NCBI RefSeq assembly: GCF_900182935.1
Contig: NZ_FXUE01000002.1
Coordinates: forward strand, 620,001 to 684,000
Direction: 5' to 3'
DNA: 64,000 nucleotides
DNA from: Fibrobacter sp. UWB10
GTDB taxonomy: Bacteria; Fibrobacterota; Fibrobacteria; Fibrobacterales; Fibrobacteraceae
A model generated the notes under the pieces. It was not told the origin of the DNA. It searched no databases and saw only the letters and a program-made list of their open reading frames with translations. The position numbers were made by a program, and so were the translations under genes. Below are positions 1-8,779 of the stretch, piece after piece. Numbering within the stretch: position 1 is the first letter of the stretch; each line of letters begins with the position of its first letter.

Positions 1-327
1 GTCAAGCGCTTGGTGGCTCCTCCGGGAACGACGGGCGTCGAAGAACTTTCGGTCAAGGGAATTGCCGAAACGGTGGCTATGGAATTCGGAACTGACTTGA
101 ATGCGCTTGCAAGCAAGCGTCAAGATGCCGGTGTGGCACTTCCGCGTAAGGTGGCGATGTTCCTTTGCCGCGAATTGACGAATACGTCTCTTGTGAATGT
201 TGGCGAATTCTTTAACAGAGATTACTCTTCTGTTATCGCCGCAATCCGTTCACTTACAAAGCAGATGGATTCTGATGAAGACCTTGCCCGCAAGGTCAAG
301 GATATCCGCTATTTGCTGGAAGCCTAG
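1..327 (+). CDS. dnaA: DnaA-type replication initiator, C-terminal domain (partial, 5' end outside window)
   Basis: Only the last 108 codons are present; the frame is open from base 1, so the gene starts to the left. The visible part matches DnaA domain IV, the helix-turn-helix domain that binds DnaA boxes: a PRKVAMFLCRELT helix followed by RDYSSVIAAIRSL, the equivalent of the DnaA signature RDHSTVxxAxRxx. DnaA binds the origin and melts it to start replication. The downstream neighbour is a sugar-epimerase-like gene 2 bp away, not dnaN or recF, so either the origin region is rearranged or this is a DnaA paralogue. The AAA+ domain is not visible. Confidence 0.8.
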   Translation, partial: VKRLVAPPGTTGVEELSVKGIAETVAMEFGTDLNALASKRQDAGVALPRKVAMFLCRELTNTSLVNVGEFFNRDYSSVIAAIRSLTKQMDSDEDLARKVKDIRYLLEA

Positions 328-329
328 CA

Positions 330-1211
330 ATGATTGCTTTGGTGACGGGTGGCGCAGGCGTCGTAGGGACGGCGCTCTGTCGGGAACTTTTAGCGTGCGG
401 TGTGTGTGTACGTGTGCTTGTGCTCCCGGGCGATACCCAGGCTGGGTTTTTACCCGAGGGGGTGGAGGTCTTTTATGGGGATGTTACGGACGCTGATTCA
501 ATTCAAAAGGCGTTCGCTGGCGTAGACTTGGTGTATCACCTTGCCGCCATTCTTCTTTCTACAAAACCGGGAGCGTTTGACCGCATTAATGCGGGCGGCA
601 CGCGCAATGTCGTGAATGCGGCAAAGCAGGCGGGTGTCAAGCGCCTAGTCTATGTCTCTAGTATTTCGGTGACGTATCCCGTGCTTACGGAATACGGCAA
701 AAGCAAACTCGCAGGGGAGTCTTACGTCAAGGATTCCGGTTTGCAGTGGACCATTGTTCGCCCAACACTTGTCATCAGTTCGCCTATCGGTTCGGGCGGA
801 ATCGAATTCAACATGTTCGTGGCCTACGTAAAGCGCTTTCCGGTGTATTTTATGCCAGGGGGCGGCAAGTGCCTCAAGCGTCCTGTGAAAAGTACGGATT
901 TGGTCAAGGGAATCGCCCTTGCAGGCCTTTCGGAGCATGCAGTCGGTAAAACGTACGCCCTTGCGGGGGAGACTGTGCTTTCGATGGCGGATATGGCCAA
1001 GGCTGTCTTGAAACAGGTCGGCAAGCGCCATTGCATGATTCCTTTGCCGTGGTGGATTTCCAAGAAACTCGCTGTTCTTAAAAGCTGGATTGGCGGGCGC
1101 CCAGTGACAGCGGAGCAGGCTTTGGCGGGTTTTTTGTATGACGCCGCTCCCGATATCGAAAATGCGAAGGCCGATTTGGGCTATAATCCCGGTTCGCCCT
1201 TAAAAATTTGA
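330..1211 (+). CDS. NAD(P)-dependent epimerase/dehydratase (extended SDR family)
   Basis: This 293-residue protein has the N-terminal Rossmann nucleotide loop VTGGAGVVGTAL, an acidic residue region after the second strand, and the SDR catalytic YGKSK (YxxxK) near residue 130. These are hallmarks of extended short-chain dehydrogenases acting on nucleotide sugars, sterols or dihydroflavonol-like substrates. It starts 2 bp after the dnaA-type gene and is probably co-transcribed. The substrate cannot be told from the sequence. A weak hairpin with a long T tract follows at 1243-1269. Confidence 0.85.
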   Translation: MIALVTGGAGVVGTALCRELLACGVCVRVLVLPGDTQAGFLPEGVEVFYGDVTDADSIQKAFAGVDLVYHLAAILLSTKPGAFDRINAGGTRNVVNAAKQAGVKRLVYVSSISVTYPVLTEYGKSKLAGESYVKDSGLQWTIVRPTLVISSPIGSGGIEFNMFVAYVKRFPVYFMPGGGKCLKRPVKSTDLVKGIALAGLSEHAVGKTYALAGETVLSMADMAKAVLKQVGKRHCMIPLPWWISKKLAVLKSWIGGRPVTAEQALAGFLYDAAPDIENAKADLGYNPGSPLKI

Positions 1212-1242
1212 TAAAAAAGCCTTTTTTTATCACAAAAAATCA

Positions 1243-1269
1243 CCAATTATTTACATTGGCTTTTTTTTT
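1243..1269 (+). terminator. Probable rho-independent terminator (short stem)
   Basis: A 5-bp stem (CCAAT / ATTGG) with a 7-base loop is followed by nine T residues. It lies after the epimerase gene and before the lipoprotein gene. The stem is short, so the call is moderate. Confidence 0.45.
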
Positions 1270-1300
1270 GTATATATTCTATGCATAAAAAGAGGTATGT

Positions 1301-2461
1301 ATGAATTTTAAAGCGAAGTCAGCGGTATTCACTTCCGCCATTGCATTGTCCATGATGCTCGCCGCTTGTGGCAGCGACGACAATTCGTCGAACGTGGAAC
1401 GCGAAGAAGGCAGCTCTTCTAGCGTTCAAGAAACTTCCTCCTCGTCGGTGGAAGAATCGTCTTCTTCCGTGAAGTCGGATTTGCCCAAGGGAATGCGTGC
1501 TGCTACCCTGGATGATCTTGAAAAGAATTTAACCCTTGGATCCATGTTTGGAACCGAAGTTTATCTTGCTTCTGGCGCCAAGCAGGGGGTGTTCTCCATT
1601 TGGATTCCGGACACAGCATGGATTGCTGTTCGTTCGGACTTTGAAAACGGCGTGATTGAATATGGCCCCGAGAAAGGTTCGTTCATGGGTATCGATGCGG
1701 AGGCCGCCGACGAAATGAAGGCTTTCTTTGACAAGACCGGAAAAATGCAGTTTGTTGTGAAGGACGAAAAGAAGCTGCAGGTTTCTATCAATGGTGGTGA
1801 CTACATCGATGTCGAAAAGGCGAAGGTGCAGATATCCGCGAGCTGGATTTCGGACGGAACCGAACTGCACGGTGTTCAGCTTTCTTGCAAGAACGGCGAT
1901 ACCAAGCAGGTTTATTCGTTCTACAAGGGCCGCTACGTGGTTGAAGAAACGGTCAAGAAGGAAACAACTTGGTCGGCTGGTTACTACGATATCGAACGTA
2001 GCCACTTGCTGATGCTTCCGGTGTTCTTCAACGCACCTGTGTTCTCGATGGTTTCTGGCATGGTCAGCACCGACTTCGATATCCGTATGGATACGGGCGA
2101 TTCTCTGAAGTGCGAAAAGGAAACAATTAAGTATAAGGATATCGATTTTGAAGCAATTGCTGGCGAATGGGTTGCTCCTGAAAATGGTTACGATTGGACG
2201 CTCACTCTTAAGAAGTCGGGTGATTATTCTGTCGAAGCCAAGAAGGGTGCCAATACCGAAGACCTCAAGTCCGGCATTTGGGATGTTTACGGTGATGTTC
2301 TCTTGCTGAAGAACAAGAAATGCATGCATACGAGCGAATGTGCTTCGGCTGTCAAGGGAACCATCGAAGGCTTTGATGCTAAGAAGGGCTTCACCTTCAA
2401 TCATGACGACGATGATTCTCCAAAGGTGCCCACGACTTGGACTGTCCCGCAGTACGAATAA
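1301..2461 (+). CDS. Hypothetical lipoprotein with serine-rich linker
   Basis: This 386-residue protein starts with a lipoprotein signal peptide; the lipobox LAAC places the lipidated Cys near residue 23. A low-complexity linker of serine runs separated by charged residues follows (about residues 35-60), a style typical of Fibrobacter lipoproteins. The rest is a mixed alpha/beta region with no motif I recognise, and the last 90 residues read like a lipocalin-type lipoprotein repeat (ISGEW-like AGEWVAP, then beta strands). A GAGG ribosome-binding site lies just upstream of the ATG. A strong terminator follows. Function unknown; outer-membrane attachment is inferred. Confidence 0.8.
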   Translation: MNFKAKSAVFTSAIALSMMLAACGSDDNSSNVEREEGSSSSVQETSSSSVEESSSSVKSDLPKGMRAATLDDLEKNLTLGSMFGTEVYLASGAKQGVFSIWIPDTAWIAVRSDFENGVIEYGPEKGSFMGIDAEAADEMKAFFDKTGKMQFVVKDEKKLQVSINGGDYIDVEKAKVQISASWISDGTELHGVQLSCKNGDTKQVYSFYKGRYVVEETVKKETTWSAGYYDIERSHLLMLPVFFNAPVFSMVSGMVSTDFDIRMDTGDSLKCEKETIKYKDIDFEAIAGEWVAPENGYDWTLTLKKSGDYSVEAKKGANTEDLKSGIWDVYGDVLLLKNKKCMHTSECASAVKGTIEGFDAKKGFTFNHDDDDSPKVPTTWTVPQYE

Positions 2462-2485
2462 TTTCGGATAGACTCTTTAAAACAG

Positions 2486-2520
2486 AAACGCTCCGCCTTA
2501 GCGGAGCGTTTTAAATTTTT
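2486..2520. terminator. Bidirectional rho-independent terminator
   Basis: An 11-bp perfect stem (AAACGCTCCGC / GCGGAGCGTTT) with a CTTA loop has an A tract on the left and T-rich sequence on the right. It sits between two convergent genes (lipoprotein on plus, slyD on minus) and can serve both. Confidence 0.9.
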
Positions 2521-2538
2521 TAGATAGCTAAAAAATGA

Positions 2539-3117
2539 TTAGCCGTGGTGTTCGGCGTGGTGTTCGCAACCGCAACCGCCCTTGCCGTCGCAGTTTTCCT
2601 TGTTGCCATGGCCGCCACATTCGCATTCGTGGTCGCCTTCGCCCTTGCCGCCGCAGCAGCAGTGGTGACCCGGATTCAGTTCGTCTTCGGTGGCTTCGCG
2701 TACAGAAACGACTTCGATGGCGAAGTTCAGGTTCTGGCCGGCGAGTTCGTGGTTGGCGTCAATCACTGCCGTCTTTTCAGAAACGGACTTCACGCGGATA
2801 GGCATCGGGCCTGCGGGCGTCTGGGCGTAGAACATCATGCCTTCGACAACCTTGTCGACACCCTGGAAAACATCCAGCGGAACTTCCTGCGTCATTTCTT
2901 CGTTGTATTCGCCGTATCCTTCAGACGGAATCACCTTGACGTCGAACTTGTCGCCCACTTCGTGGCCGACCATTGCCTTTTCGAGACCCACGACGATCAT
3001 GTGGGCGCCCTGGATGTACTGGAGCGGTTCGCGGCCTTCGGAGGAGTCGATGACCTTGCCTTCGTCGGAGGTCAGGGTGTAGTGCATCTGGACAACGGTC
3101 TTGTCGGCAATCTTCAT
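2539..3117 (-). CDS. slyD: SlyD-type FKBP peptidyl-prolyl cis-trans isomerase with metal-binding tail
   Basis: The 192-residue protein has a split FKBP domain with an IF (insert-in-flap) chaperone segment: DEGKVIDSS near the N-terminus, PLQYIQG and GLEKAMVGHEVGDKF, as in SlyD. It catalyses prolyl isomerisation and acts as a holdase in the cytosol; in enterobacteria SlyD also delivers nickel to hydrogenase. The C-terminal 40 residues are dense in His and Cys (HHCCCGG, CECGGHG, GCGCEHHAEHH), fitting metal binding. AAAGGA lies upstream of the ATG. A TATATTTG promoter-like motif sits 47 nt upstream on the minus strand. Confidence 0.93.
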   Translation of the reverse strand: MKIADKTVVQMHYTLTSDEGKVIDSSEGREPLQYIQGAHMIVVGLEKAMVGHEVGDKFDVKVIPSEGYGEYNEEMTQEVPLDVFQGVDKVVEGMMFYAQTPAGPMPIRVKSVSEKTAVIDANHELAGQNLNFAIEVVSVREATEDELNPGHHCCCGGKGEGDHECECGGHGNKENCDGKGGCGCEHHAEHHG

Positions 3118-3164
3118 AGAAAATCCTTTGGTTGATTCGGCGTAGAGCCGTAAGAATGGAAGTG

Positions 3165-3172
3165 CAAATATA
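3165..3172 (-). promoter_or_regulatory. TAnnTTTG promoter-like motif upstream of slyD
   Basis: Read on the minus strand this is TATATTTG, 47 nt before the slyD start. It matches the -7 element known from Bacteroidota promoters, which is one of several such sites in this window. Confidence 0.5.
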
Positions 3173-3180
3173 GTAAAAAA

Positions 3181-5313
3181 CTATTGCTTCGAATTCTCGG
3201 GCGAAGGAATAAAGCGCACAACATCGGTGCTGCCGTTCTTTTGCGTGAGGGTTGGCGGCAATTTTTTACCGAATCCCTTGAACTTGAGGCGGTCTTCGCG
3301 GATACCTTTCTTGACCAGATAATTGTAGATGAATTCGGCGCGTTCGTTAGAGACCTGTTCGGCTCTGTCGGCCGAGACATCGCTTGCAGAACACTGGATT
3401 TCCAGGTTCATGGGGTATTGGCGCATGTAGTGCACGATATCGTTTAGCGATGTGTAGCTCGAATTCACAAGCACGGTGTCTTGACTGCCTTTAAAGTGGA
3501 TATGCTTTGCGAATACGTTGAAGTTGTGCCTCTGGTTTGTCGGACAGCCGGAATTGTCGATAAACATGTTCAGGGCTGTTCCCGGGCATTGGTCAGCCCA
3601 GTCTGCAACGCCGTCATGGTCAGAATCGAGCGGGCAGCCGAGACTGTCAATCGGGGCGCCTTCAGGCGAACCCGGGCACTTGTCGTCTTCGTCAAAGACT
3701 CCGTCGCCGTCTTGGTCTATACGGCAACCGTGAATATTTACTGTGACGCCTTCGGGCGTTTCTGCGCAGTCGTCTTTTGTGTCGGGCACACCGTCATTGT
3801 CTGAATCAAGCGGACAGCCCGATTCGCCAACGGTTTCGCCGAGCATACTGTTGGGGCATTTGTCTATGTCGTCGGGGACTCCGTCTCCGTCAAAGTCGAG
3901 GGGGCAACCGTTTTTGTCGATTGAAATTCCTTCGGGCGTGTCGGGGCATTGGTCGACATGGTTGGGAATACCATCGTTATCCTGGTCCAATGGGCAGCCG
4001 TCTTTTCCAACGGATTCGCCGCGAGGTGTACTTGGGCATTTGTCGTTATTGTTGTCAATGCCGTCGCCATCGGTGTCGAATGTACATCCCAGAGAGTCTA
4101 CAGCGAAACCGCTTGGGGTGTTGGGGCAAACGTCATTATAATCAGCAATGCCGTCACCATCTTGATCCAACGGGCAGCCGGTGTAATCCACAAGAATCCC
4201 TTCAGGGGTGCCCGGACACAAGTCGACGATGTTCAAGACTCCGTCCTGGTCTTCGTCAACGGGGCAACCACGTGAGTTCACAATTTGTCCGTTAAGCGTG
4301 TTCGGGCACATGTCCTTACGGTCGATAACGCCGTCGTTGTCGTTGTCATTCCAGCTAAAGTCAATCACCTTGCTTAATGTGATTGCGATTCCGACTTCGG
4401 GCGATCCTGTCATTGTGTAATGCAGGTTTTCTTTGCCCGATTGCAGGTTCACGGAGAGAGCGTCATCGGTGTCAAGTTTATTGAAGTAGTGGAATCCGAC
4501 ATCACCCGAAAGCGTAAGGTAGTATTCGTAAGGCAGGTGTACGCGCAAGCCCGGAGTCAGCCTTAAAGGACCATAAAGAAGGCTGTTTCCTTGCGGGGAT
4601 TCACGCATGGGTGTTTCGCCCGAAGCTTCGAAAATGGCCGTCACAATTTTCTGGGGGAAGATGTTGAAGCCTGCGCCCCAGAGAATATATTTTTCTTTGT
4701 CTCCGAAATCGTTCAGAACGCCGACGTAACTGTTTATGGTCAGAAGGTCTTCGATATCGAAGGAAAGGTGAAGGTTTAAATCTATGGCAAAGTCATCAGC
4801 AGTGTAGGCGTAGGCTTTATCGTCGGACTTGATGTACCAACGATGTCTCGGGCGGAATCCTTTTGTCTTGGAACCAGTCGGGAAAAGAAAATCGCTGCTA
4901 ATGCCTAGATAAAACCATTCGTAGACCGGGATGGAACCTTTTATGGAAAAGCGAAGGTCTCCGAATCCGGCTCCGTCTAGATCTGTTTTGTGGATAGTGC
5001 CGTCGTAATGGAACGGTAATGAAAGTCCGAGTTCAAGGTTGTCCAGTACAGAAAAACTAAAAAAGAAGGTCTCGTCGTTCGAAGGAGTATCTTTGCCGAG
5101 AGAAACAAATTCTCCGTCGGCATTCGTGTAGCCGCCTTCCATGCTCAAGGGGTTTCCGTCGCTGACCATTTCGAACGAACCCGAAATGTAAAGGAATCCT
5201 TGCGGAAGAGTTCTTGCCGAGGGCGCGTGAATGCCGCTAGTCGATTTTACGATTCCCACCTGTGCAAAGGCAGAAACCGCGAGTAGACATAATGCGGCAA
5301 AGAGCTTCTTCAT
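3181..5313 (-). CDS. OmpA-family outer-membrane protein with thrombospondin type 3 repeats
   Basis: The 710-residue protein has a signal peptide (cleavage after AFA, about residue 17) and an N-terminal region of about 300 residues rich in alternating aromatic beta strands, likely an outer-membrane barrel. Nine TSP3 calcium-binding repeats follow (DxDxDGxxDxxDxCPxTPxG pattern, about residues 320-590, each with two Cys), and then a C-terminal OmpA/MotB-like domain containing SNERAEFIYNYLVKKGI. The OmpA domain anchors the protein to peptidoglycan, and the TSP3 region is a stiff Ca2+-binding spacer. It is transcribed divergently from the small ORF at 5412. Strong match to family architecture; precise role unknown. 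Confidence 0.88.
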   Translation of the reverse strand: MKKLFAALCLLAVSAFAQVGIVKSTSGIHAPSARTLPQGFLYISGSFEMVSDGNPLSMEGGYTNADGEFVSLGKDTPSNDETFFFSFSVLDNLELGLSLPFHYDGTIHKTDLDGAGFGDLRFSIKGSIPVYEWFYLGISSDFLFPTGSKTKGFRPRHRWYIKSDDKAYAYTADDFAIDLNLHLSFDIEDLLTINSYVGVLNDFGDKEKYILWGAGFNIFPQKIVTAIFEASGETPMRESPQGNSLLYGPLRLTPGLRVHLPYEYYLTLSGDVGFHYFNKLDTDDALSVNLQSGKENLHYTMTGSPEVGIAITLSKVIDFSWNDNDNDGVIDRKDMCPNTLNGQIVNSRGCPVDEDQDGVLNIVDLCPGTPEGILVDYTGCPLDQDGDGIADYNDVCPNTPSGFAVDSLGCTFDTDGDGIDNNNDKCPSTPRGESVGKDGCPLDQDNDGIPNHVDQCPDTPEGISIDKNGCPLDFDGDGVPDDIDKCPNSMLGETVGESGCPLDSDNDGVPDTKDDCAETPEGVTVNIHGCRIDQDGDGVFDEDDKCPGSPEGAPIDSLGCPLDSDHDGVADWADQCPGTALNMFIDNSGCPTNQRHNFNVFAKHIHFKGSQDTVLVNSSYTSLNDIVHYMRQYPMNLEIQCSASDVSADRAEQVSNERAEFIYNYLVKKGIREDRLKFKGFGKKLPPTLTQKNGSTDVVRFIPSPENSKQ

Positions 5314-5411
5314 AATCCTAGCTATAACATAGAAATTTAATTCGGAATTCGGAATCGGGATTTCTGAATTAGCGGATAAAGAAATTACTATTTGTTATAT
5401 TTAAGCCCGCA

Positions 5412-5570
5412 ATGAAAGAATCGAACGAAAATCAGGAACTGCCGTCCTGGCATCGCAAGTCTCAAAAGGCCTATCGCATAAACCGAATTATCATTATTTT
5501 GCAAATGGTTGCCGCGTTTGTCTTGGCGGGTGTCATTTGGTTCGGAGTGGAACGCGTGACTGGCAATTAG
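5412..5570 (+). CDS. Small single-pass membrane protein (52 aa)
   Basis: ATG to TAG encodes 52 residues: a charged N-terminal half (about residues 1-25, with HRKSQKAYRINR) followed by one hydrophobic helix (about residues 26-45) ending in FGVERVTGN. The stop is 15 bp before the mltD ATG, so the two are probably co-transcribed. Topology by the positive-inside rule places the N-terminus in the cytosol. I recognise no family. The coding call rests on the clean TM profile and the tight spacing. Confidence 0.6.
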   Translation: MKESNENQELPSWHRKSQKAYRINRIIIILQMVAAFVLAGVIWFGVERVTGN

Positions 5571-5585
5571 GTGACTGGGATTTCA

Positions 5586-7844
5586 ATGAAAGGTTTCGTT
5601 TTTAGCATATTGTCGTTGTTCTTGTTGGTGCTTTCGGGCTGTGCAAGCAAACCTGATACCACGCCGAAGGTGGAACCAATTAATCCGCCTGAAACAGAAT
5701 CTTTTTCGGAACGCGCGCTTAAAGAAAAAATTTCGGATTCCCTTGCGATTCGTCCCTCGTGGACTTACTACCAGTATGCTTTGCAGGCAATGGATAACCA
5801 GGAATGGCTTTTGGCCAGGCATTACTTGGACGAATCCTTGCGTCAGTTGGTTTCTGAAAAATTTGATTCTACCTACAAGAATGTTTCGGCTGCAGAAGAT
5901 TCTGCATACCATGCCTCGATGCCGATTCGCATTGTGCGTGCGTTAGATGAAGTTTACCCCAATGTGGCTGAACTTGGTGAAAGTGCCGAAAATTTTGTCA
6001 GGAACGAAGTCTCTATCGAAGGTGTCGATGCCCTTGATGAAAGTGAAGCCGATAGCGCTGCTTTGCAGGTGATTGAAAGTTTCTTGGATACGCTCGATGT
6101 GTCGCAATTTACGCTCCCGGTTCGCTTTAATGAACGCGTGCTGCAAGAAATCTACTACATGACTAATTCGGCTCGCGCTTTTATGTCGGGCTCCTTGAAC
6201 CGTAAGACTGCTTACGATTCCTTGATTTATGCGCAGTTAGACGCCGCGAAAATGCCTCGCGACTTGATTTATTTGGCCTTGGTGGAATCGGGCTTCAAGC
6301 TCAAGGCCTACAGCCGCGCCAAGGCTTCTGGCATGTGGCAGTTCATTCCTGAAACGGGTAAACGTTACGGGCTCGAAGTGGATTACTGGGTCGACATGCG
6401 CCGTAATCCGGAACTTGCAACCAAGGCCGCCCTCAAGTACTTGAACCGCCTCCACGATGAATTTGATGACTGGCTTTTGGCGATGGCCGCCTACAACTGC
6501 GGCGAGGGCCGCGTGCGTCGCTTGCTTCGCGAAATGCAAGAAGATACAACCCGCGACACAACGATTGCCGTGACTTATTGGGATTTGGAACTCCCGAAAG
6601 AAACCATGCGTTATGTGCCGAGAATCTTGGCCGCCATGGTGATTGGACATTATCCGGAACAGTATGAAATGTCTGTTGAACAGACGTACCAGCCGGATTT
6701 TGATACGGTGACGGTTTTTGATTCGTTCCCGCTTGAAGAAGTCGCCAAACTTTTGAAGGTGACTGAAGATACTTTGCGTAGCCTGAATATGGAATTGGTA
6801 AAGTGGTGTACGCCGCCGAACAAGGAATCGTATTTGTTGCGCTTGCCGGTAGGCACTCGTAGTGCCTTTGTCGAGGGCTACGATAAAATGGAAAAGAACA
6901 ATTTCTCGAGCTGGCATCACCACAAGGTTCGCAAGGGTGAAAACCTGGGCATTATCGCTCGCCAGTATGGTATCAAAATCTCGGAATTGCAGCAGGCAAA
7001 CGACATGAAAAATACCCGCATTAGAGCCGGGCAGAGCTTGCTGATTCCGATCAAGGTGACGCCGAAACCGAAAGCCAATCGCGGCAAGAAACCTCAAAAG
7101 GTGCGCACCTATATCGTACAGTCCGGTGACGATGTCGCCGCAGTGGCTCGCAAGTTCGGAATTTCTCAAGATTCTGTTCGTGCATGGAATTCCTTGGATG
7201 TTGCAGCCGTCGTGAAGGCGGGCGATACTTTGGTCGTTTCTAAACCCGAACCGACACCCCAGGTCGAAAATGAAAGCGCTAAGAATCAGCCGTCTAAAAA
7301 TCGCCCGAAGCTTGCGAAGGGCGAAAAGTATGCGGTTCGTGAAGGTGATACCTATGCTGCCATCGCTAAGATTTTCGACATTCCGGTCGTGATGCTTATG
7401 CAGGCTAACCAAGGCTTTAACAAGCGCTTGATGGTGGGTGATTCCCTGGTTATTCCGGAATACGTGCGCAAGAAGGGCGAAAAGAAACAGGCTAAGTCTG
7501 AATCTTCTAAGCCGGCCGCCAAGAAGCCTTCGAACGAAAAGGTTTCCGTTTATATCGTGCAGCAGGGCGATAACCTGAGCTCGATTTCCCGCAAGTTCGG
7601 AACGTCTGTTGCAAAGCTTCAGGAACTCAACAACATGGGTTCGAATACGAATTTGAGCGTGGGCCAAAAGCTAAAGGTTGCTGGCGCCCCCGAAGTGGAA
7701 TACAAGATTCATACCGTCAAGAAAGGCGAGGGCCTTTGGGATATCGCTCGCCAGTACAAGGTGACCATTGAAGACATCGTCAAGTGGAACGATTTGCAGG
7801 ACACCAAAATCAAGATGGGTCAAAAACTGAAAATCAAGCGCTAG
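5586..7844 (+). CDS. mltD: Membrane-bound lytic murein transglycosylase D with five LysM domains
   Basis: I place the start at the ATG at 5586 rather than an in-frame GTG at 5571 because it gives a clean lipoprotein signal (lipobox LSGC). The 752-residue protein has a lysozyme-like SLT domain (about residues 190-340) with the catalytic Glu in ALVESGF, then KASGMWQFIPETG and MAAYNCGEGRV, the MltD-type motifs. Five LysM peptidoglycan-binding domains follow, starting near residues 440, 500, 575, 650 and 705; E. coli MltD has two. The enzyme cleaves glycan strands to 1,6-anhydromuropeptides in the periplasm. The 3' end overlaps the convergent gene by 3-4 bp. Confidence 0.93.
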   Translation: MKGFVFSILSLFLLVLSGCASKPDTTPKVEPINPPETESFSERALKEKISDSLAIRPSWTYYQYALQAMDNQEWLLARHYLDESLRQLVSEKFDSTYKNVSAAEDSAYHASMPIRIVRALDEVYPNVAELGESAENFVRNEVSIEGVDALDESEADSAALQVIESFLDTLDVSQFTLPVRFNERVLQEIYYMTNSARAFMSGSLNRKTAYDSLIYAQLDAAKMPRDLIYLALVESGFKLKAYSRAKASGMWQFIPETGKRYGLEVDYWVDMRRNPELATKAALKYLNRLHDEFDDWLLAMAAYNCGEGRVRRLLREMQEDTTRDTTIAVTYWDLELPKETMRYVPRILAAMVIGHYPEQYEMSVEQTYQPDFDTVTVFDSFPLEEVAKLLKVTEDTLRSLNMELVKWCTPPNKESYLLRLPVGTRSAFVEGYDKMEKNNFSSWHHHKVRKGENLGIIARQYGIKISELQQANDMKNTRIRAGQSLLIPIKVTPKPKANRGKKPQKVRTYIVQSGDDVAAVARKFGISQDSVRAWNSLDVAAVVKAGDTLVVSKPEPTPQVENESAKNQPSKNRPKLAKGEKYAVREGDTYAAIAKIFDIPVVMLMQANQGFNKRLMVGDSLVIPEYVRKKGEKKQAKSESSKPAAKKPSNEKVSVYIVQQGDNLSSISRKFGTSVAKLQELNNMGSNTNLSVGQKLKVAGAPEVEYKIHTVKKGEGLWDIARQYKVTIEDIVKWNDLQDTKIKMGQKLKIKR

Positions 7845-8611
7845 AACAGCGTGATTCCTAAGCTGACATAGGGCTGGAAGAATGTGTCGTAATCCAGCAT
7901 GAATTCGTCGCCGTCGCGGAATTCTCCAGTCTTGCGTTCGAAATAAGTGTGGAAATATTCGTGATTGTTGCGGAATCCGCCCGACAAGAAGAATCCGTGC
8001 CAGGCCATGCGTGCGCCAGCGCCGTAAGCGTAACCGTAAATGGCGGGCGAGGTGAACTTGGTGTCGTCGGCAAAGAAGGTCTTTCCGAATACGGCACCGC
8101 CGAATGCATAAAGCTTGAACATGAACTGGTGCTTGTAATTCATGACAATAGGTAGGGCAAAGTCAAAACCGAGTTGGAATAGGGCGGTGTGAATTTCGTG
8201 GCGGCCTTCGATGTCGCTTGTGTCGAACGGGGCTTCAAAGAAATCGTCGTATTCTTCAAAGTCTGCGTAGGCAGCTTTCTTATCTTGGGGCTCGTGGCTC
8301 ACTCCCAGGTACTGGTAGCCCGCCATAAGGTAAATGTCGAACCATTCGGTTAGGGGAAGACTACCCGAAGCTCCGTAAATAAAGGTGTTGTCGAGGGTGA
8401 TGTTGTGCTTTCGGCCGTTGACTTTGTAGGAGTAGTTCACATTTTTTGCTTTGATGTTGTTGAATTCTATGTAGGGACCGAACGATCCTCGGTCTTCGAA
8501 TTCCTTGTAGTCGCTGGCGGTGGAGGTTGCCATAGAGGTGTCTATGACAATCCTGTCGGCAAATGTGAGGGAGCAGCAAAGCAAAACCAGGGTAAAAATT
8601 TTCTTTCTCAT
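7841..8611 (-). CDS. Hypothetical outer-membrane beta-barrel protein
   Basis: The 256-residue protein has an N-terminal signal peptide (MRKKIF...LTFA) and a body of short amphipathic strands rich in Tyr, Phe and Gly, ending in an aromatic (QPYVSLGITLF), the C-terminal Phe typical of outer-membrane barrels. I do not recognise the family. Its stop codon overlaps the mltD stop in convergent orientation. A TATATTTG motif ends 4 nt before the ATG, so the transcript may be leaderless. Confidence 0.7.
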   Translation of the reverse strand: MRKKIFTLVLLCCSLTFADRIVIDTSMATSTASDYKEFEDRGSFGPYIEFNNIKAKNVNYSYKVNGRKHNITLDNTFIYGASGSLPLTEWFDIYLMAGYQYLGVSHEPQDKKAAYADFEEYDDFFEAPFDTSDIEGRHEIHTALFQLGFDFALPIVMNYKHQFMFKLYAFGGAVFGKTFFADDTKFTSPAIYGYAYGAGARMAWHGFFLSGGFRNNHEYFHTYFERKTGEFRDGDEFMLDYDTFFQPYVSLGITLF

Positions 8612-8615
8612 GCCT

Positions 8616-8623
8616 CAAATATA
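8616..8623 (-). promoter_or_regulatory. TAnnTTTG promoter-like motif, leaderless spacing
   Basis: TATATTTG on the minus strand ends 4 nt before the start codon at 8611, which would put the transcription start at or next to the ATG. Confidence 0.5.
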
Positions 8624-8779
8624 TATATGATTGTTGAAAAGAGAAAAAAGGGGCTGTGGAGGCGTGGGGGATATTTTGGTAAAAAAAAGTTCTAAATCGA
8701 GTTTTTTTGTATTTATTCCCCAAAAATTGATTATTTTTTAGACCAAAATTAAGAAAAACCTCATTTGGAGCAGAATTTT

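Noticed and set aside
3481-4295. Plus-strand ORFs opposite the TSP3 repeats
   Set aside because: They mirror the repetitive Asp-rich coding sequence; the minus frame has signal peptide, repeats and OmpA domain.
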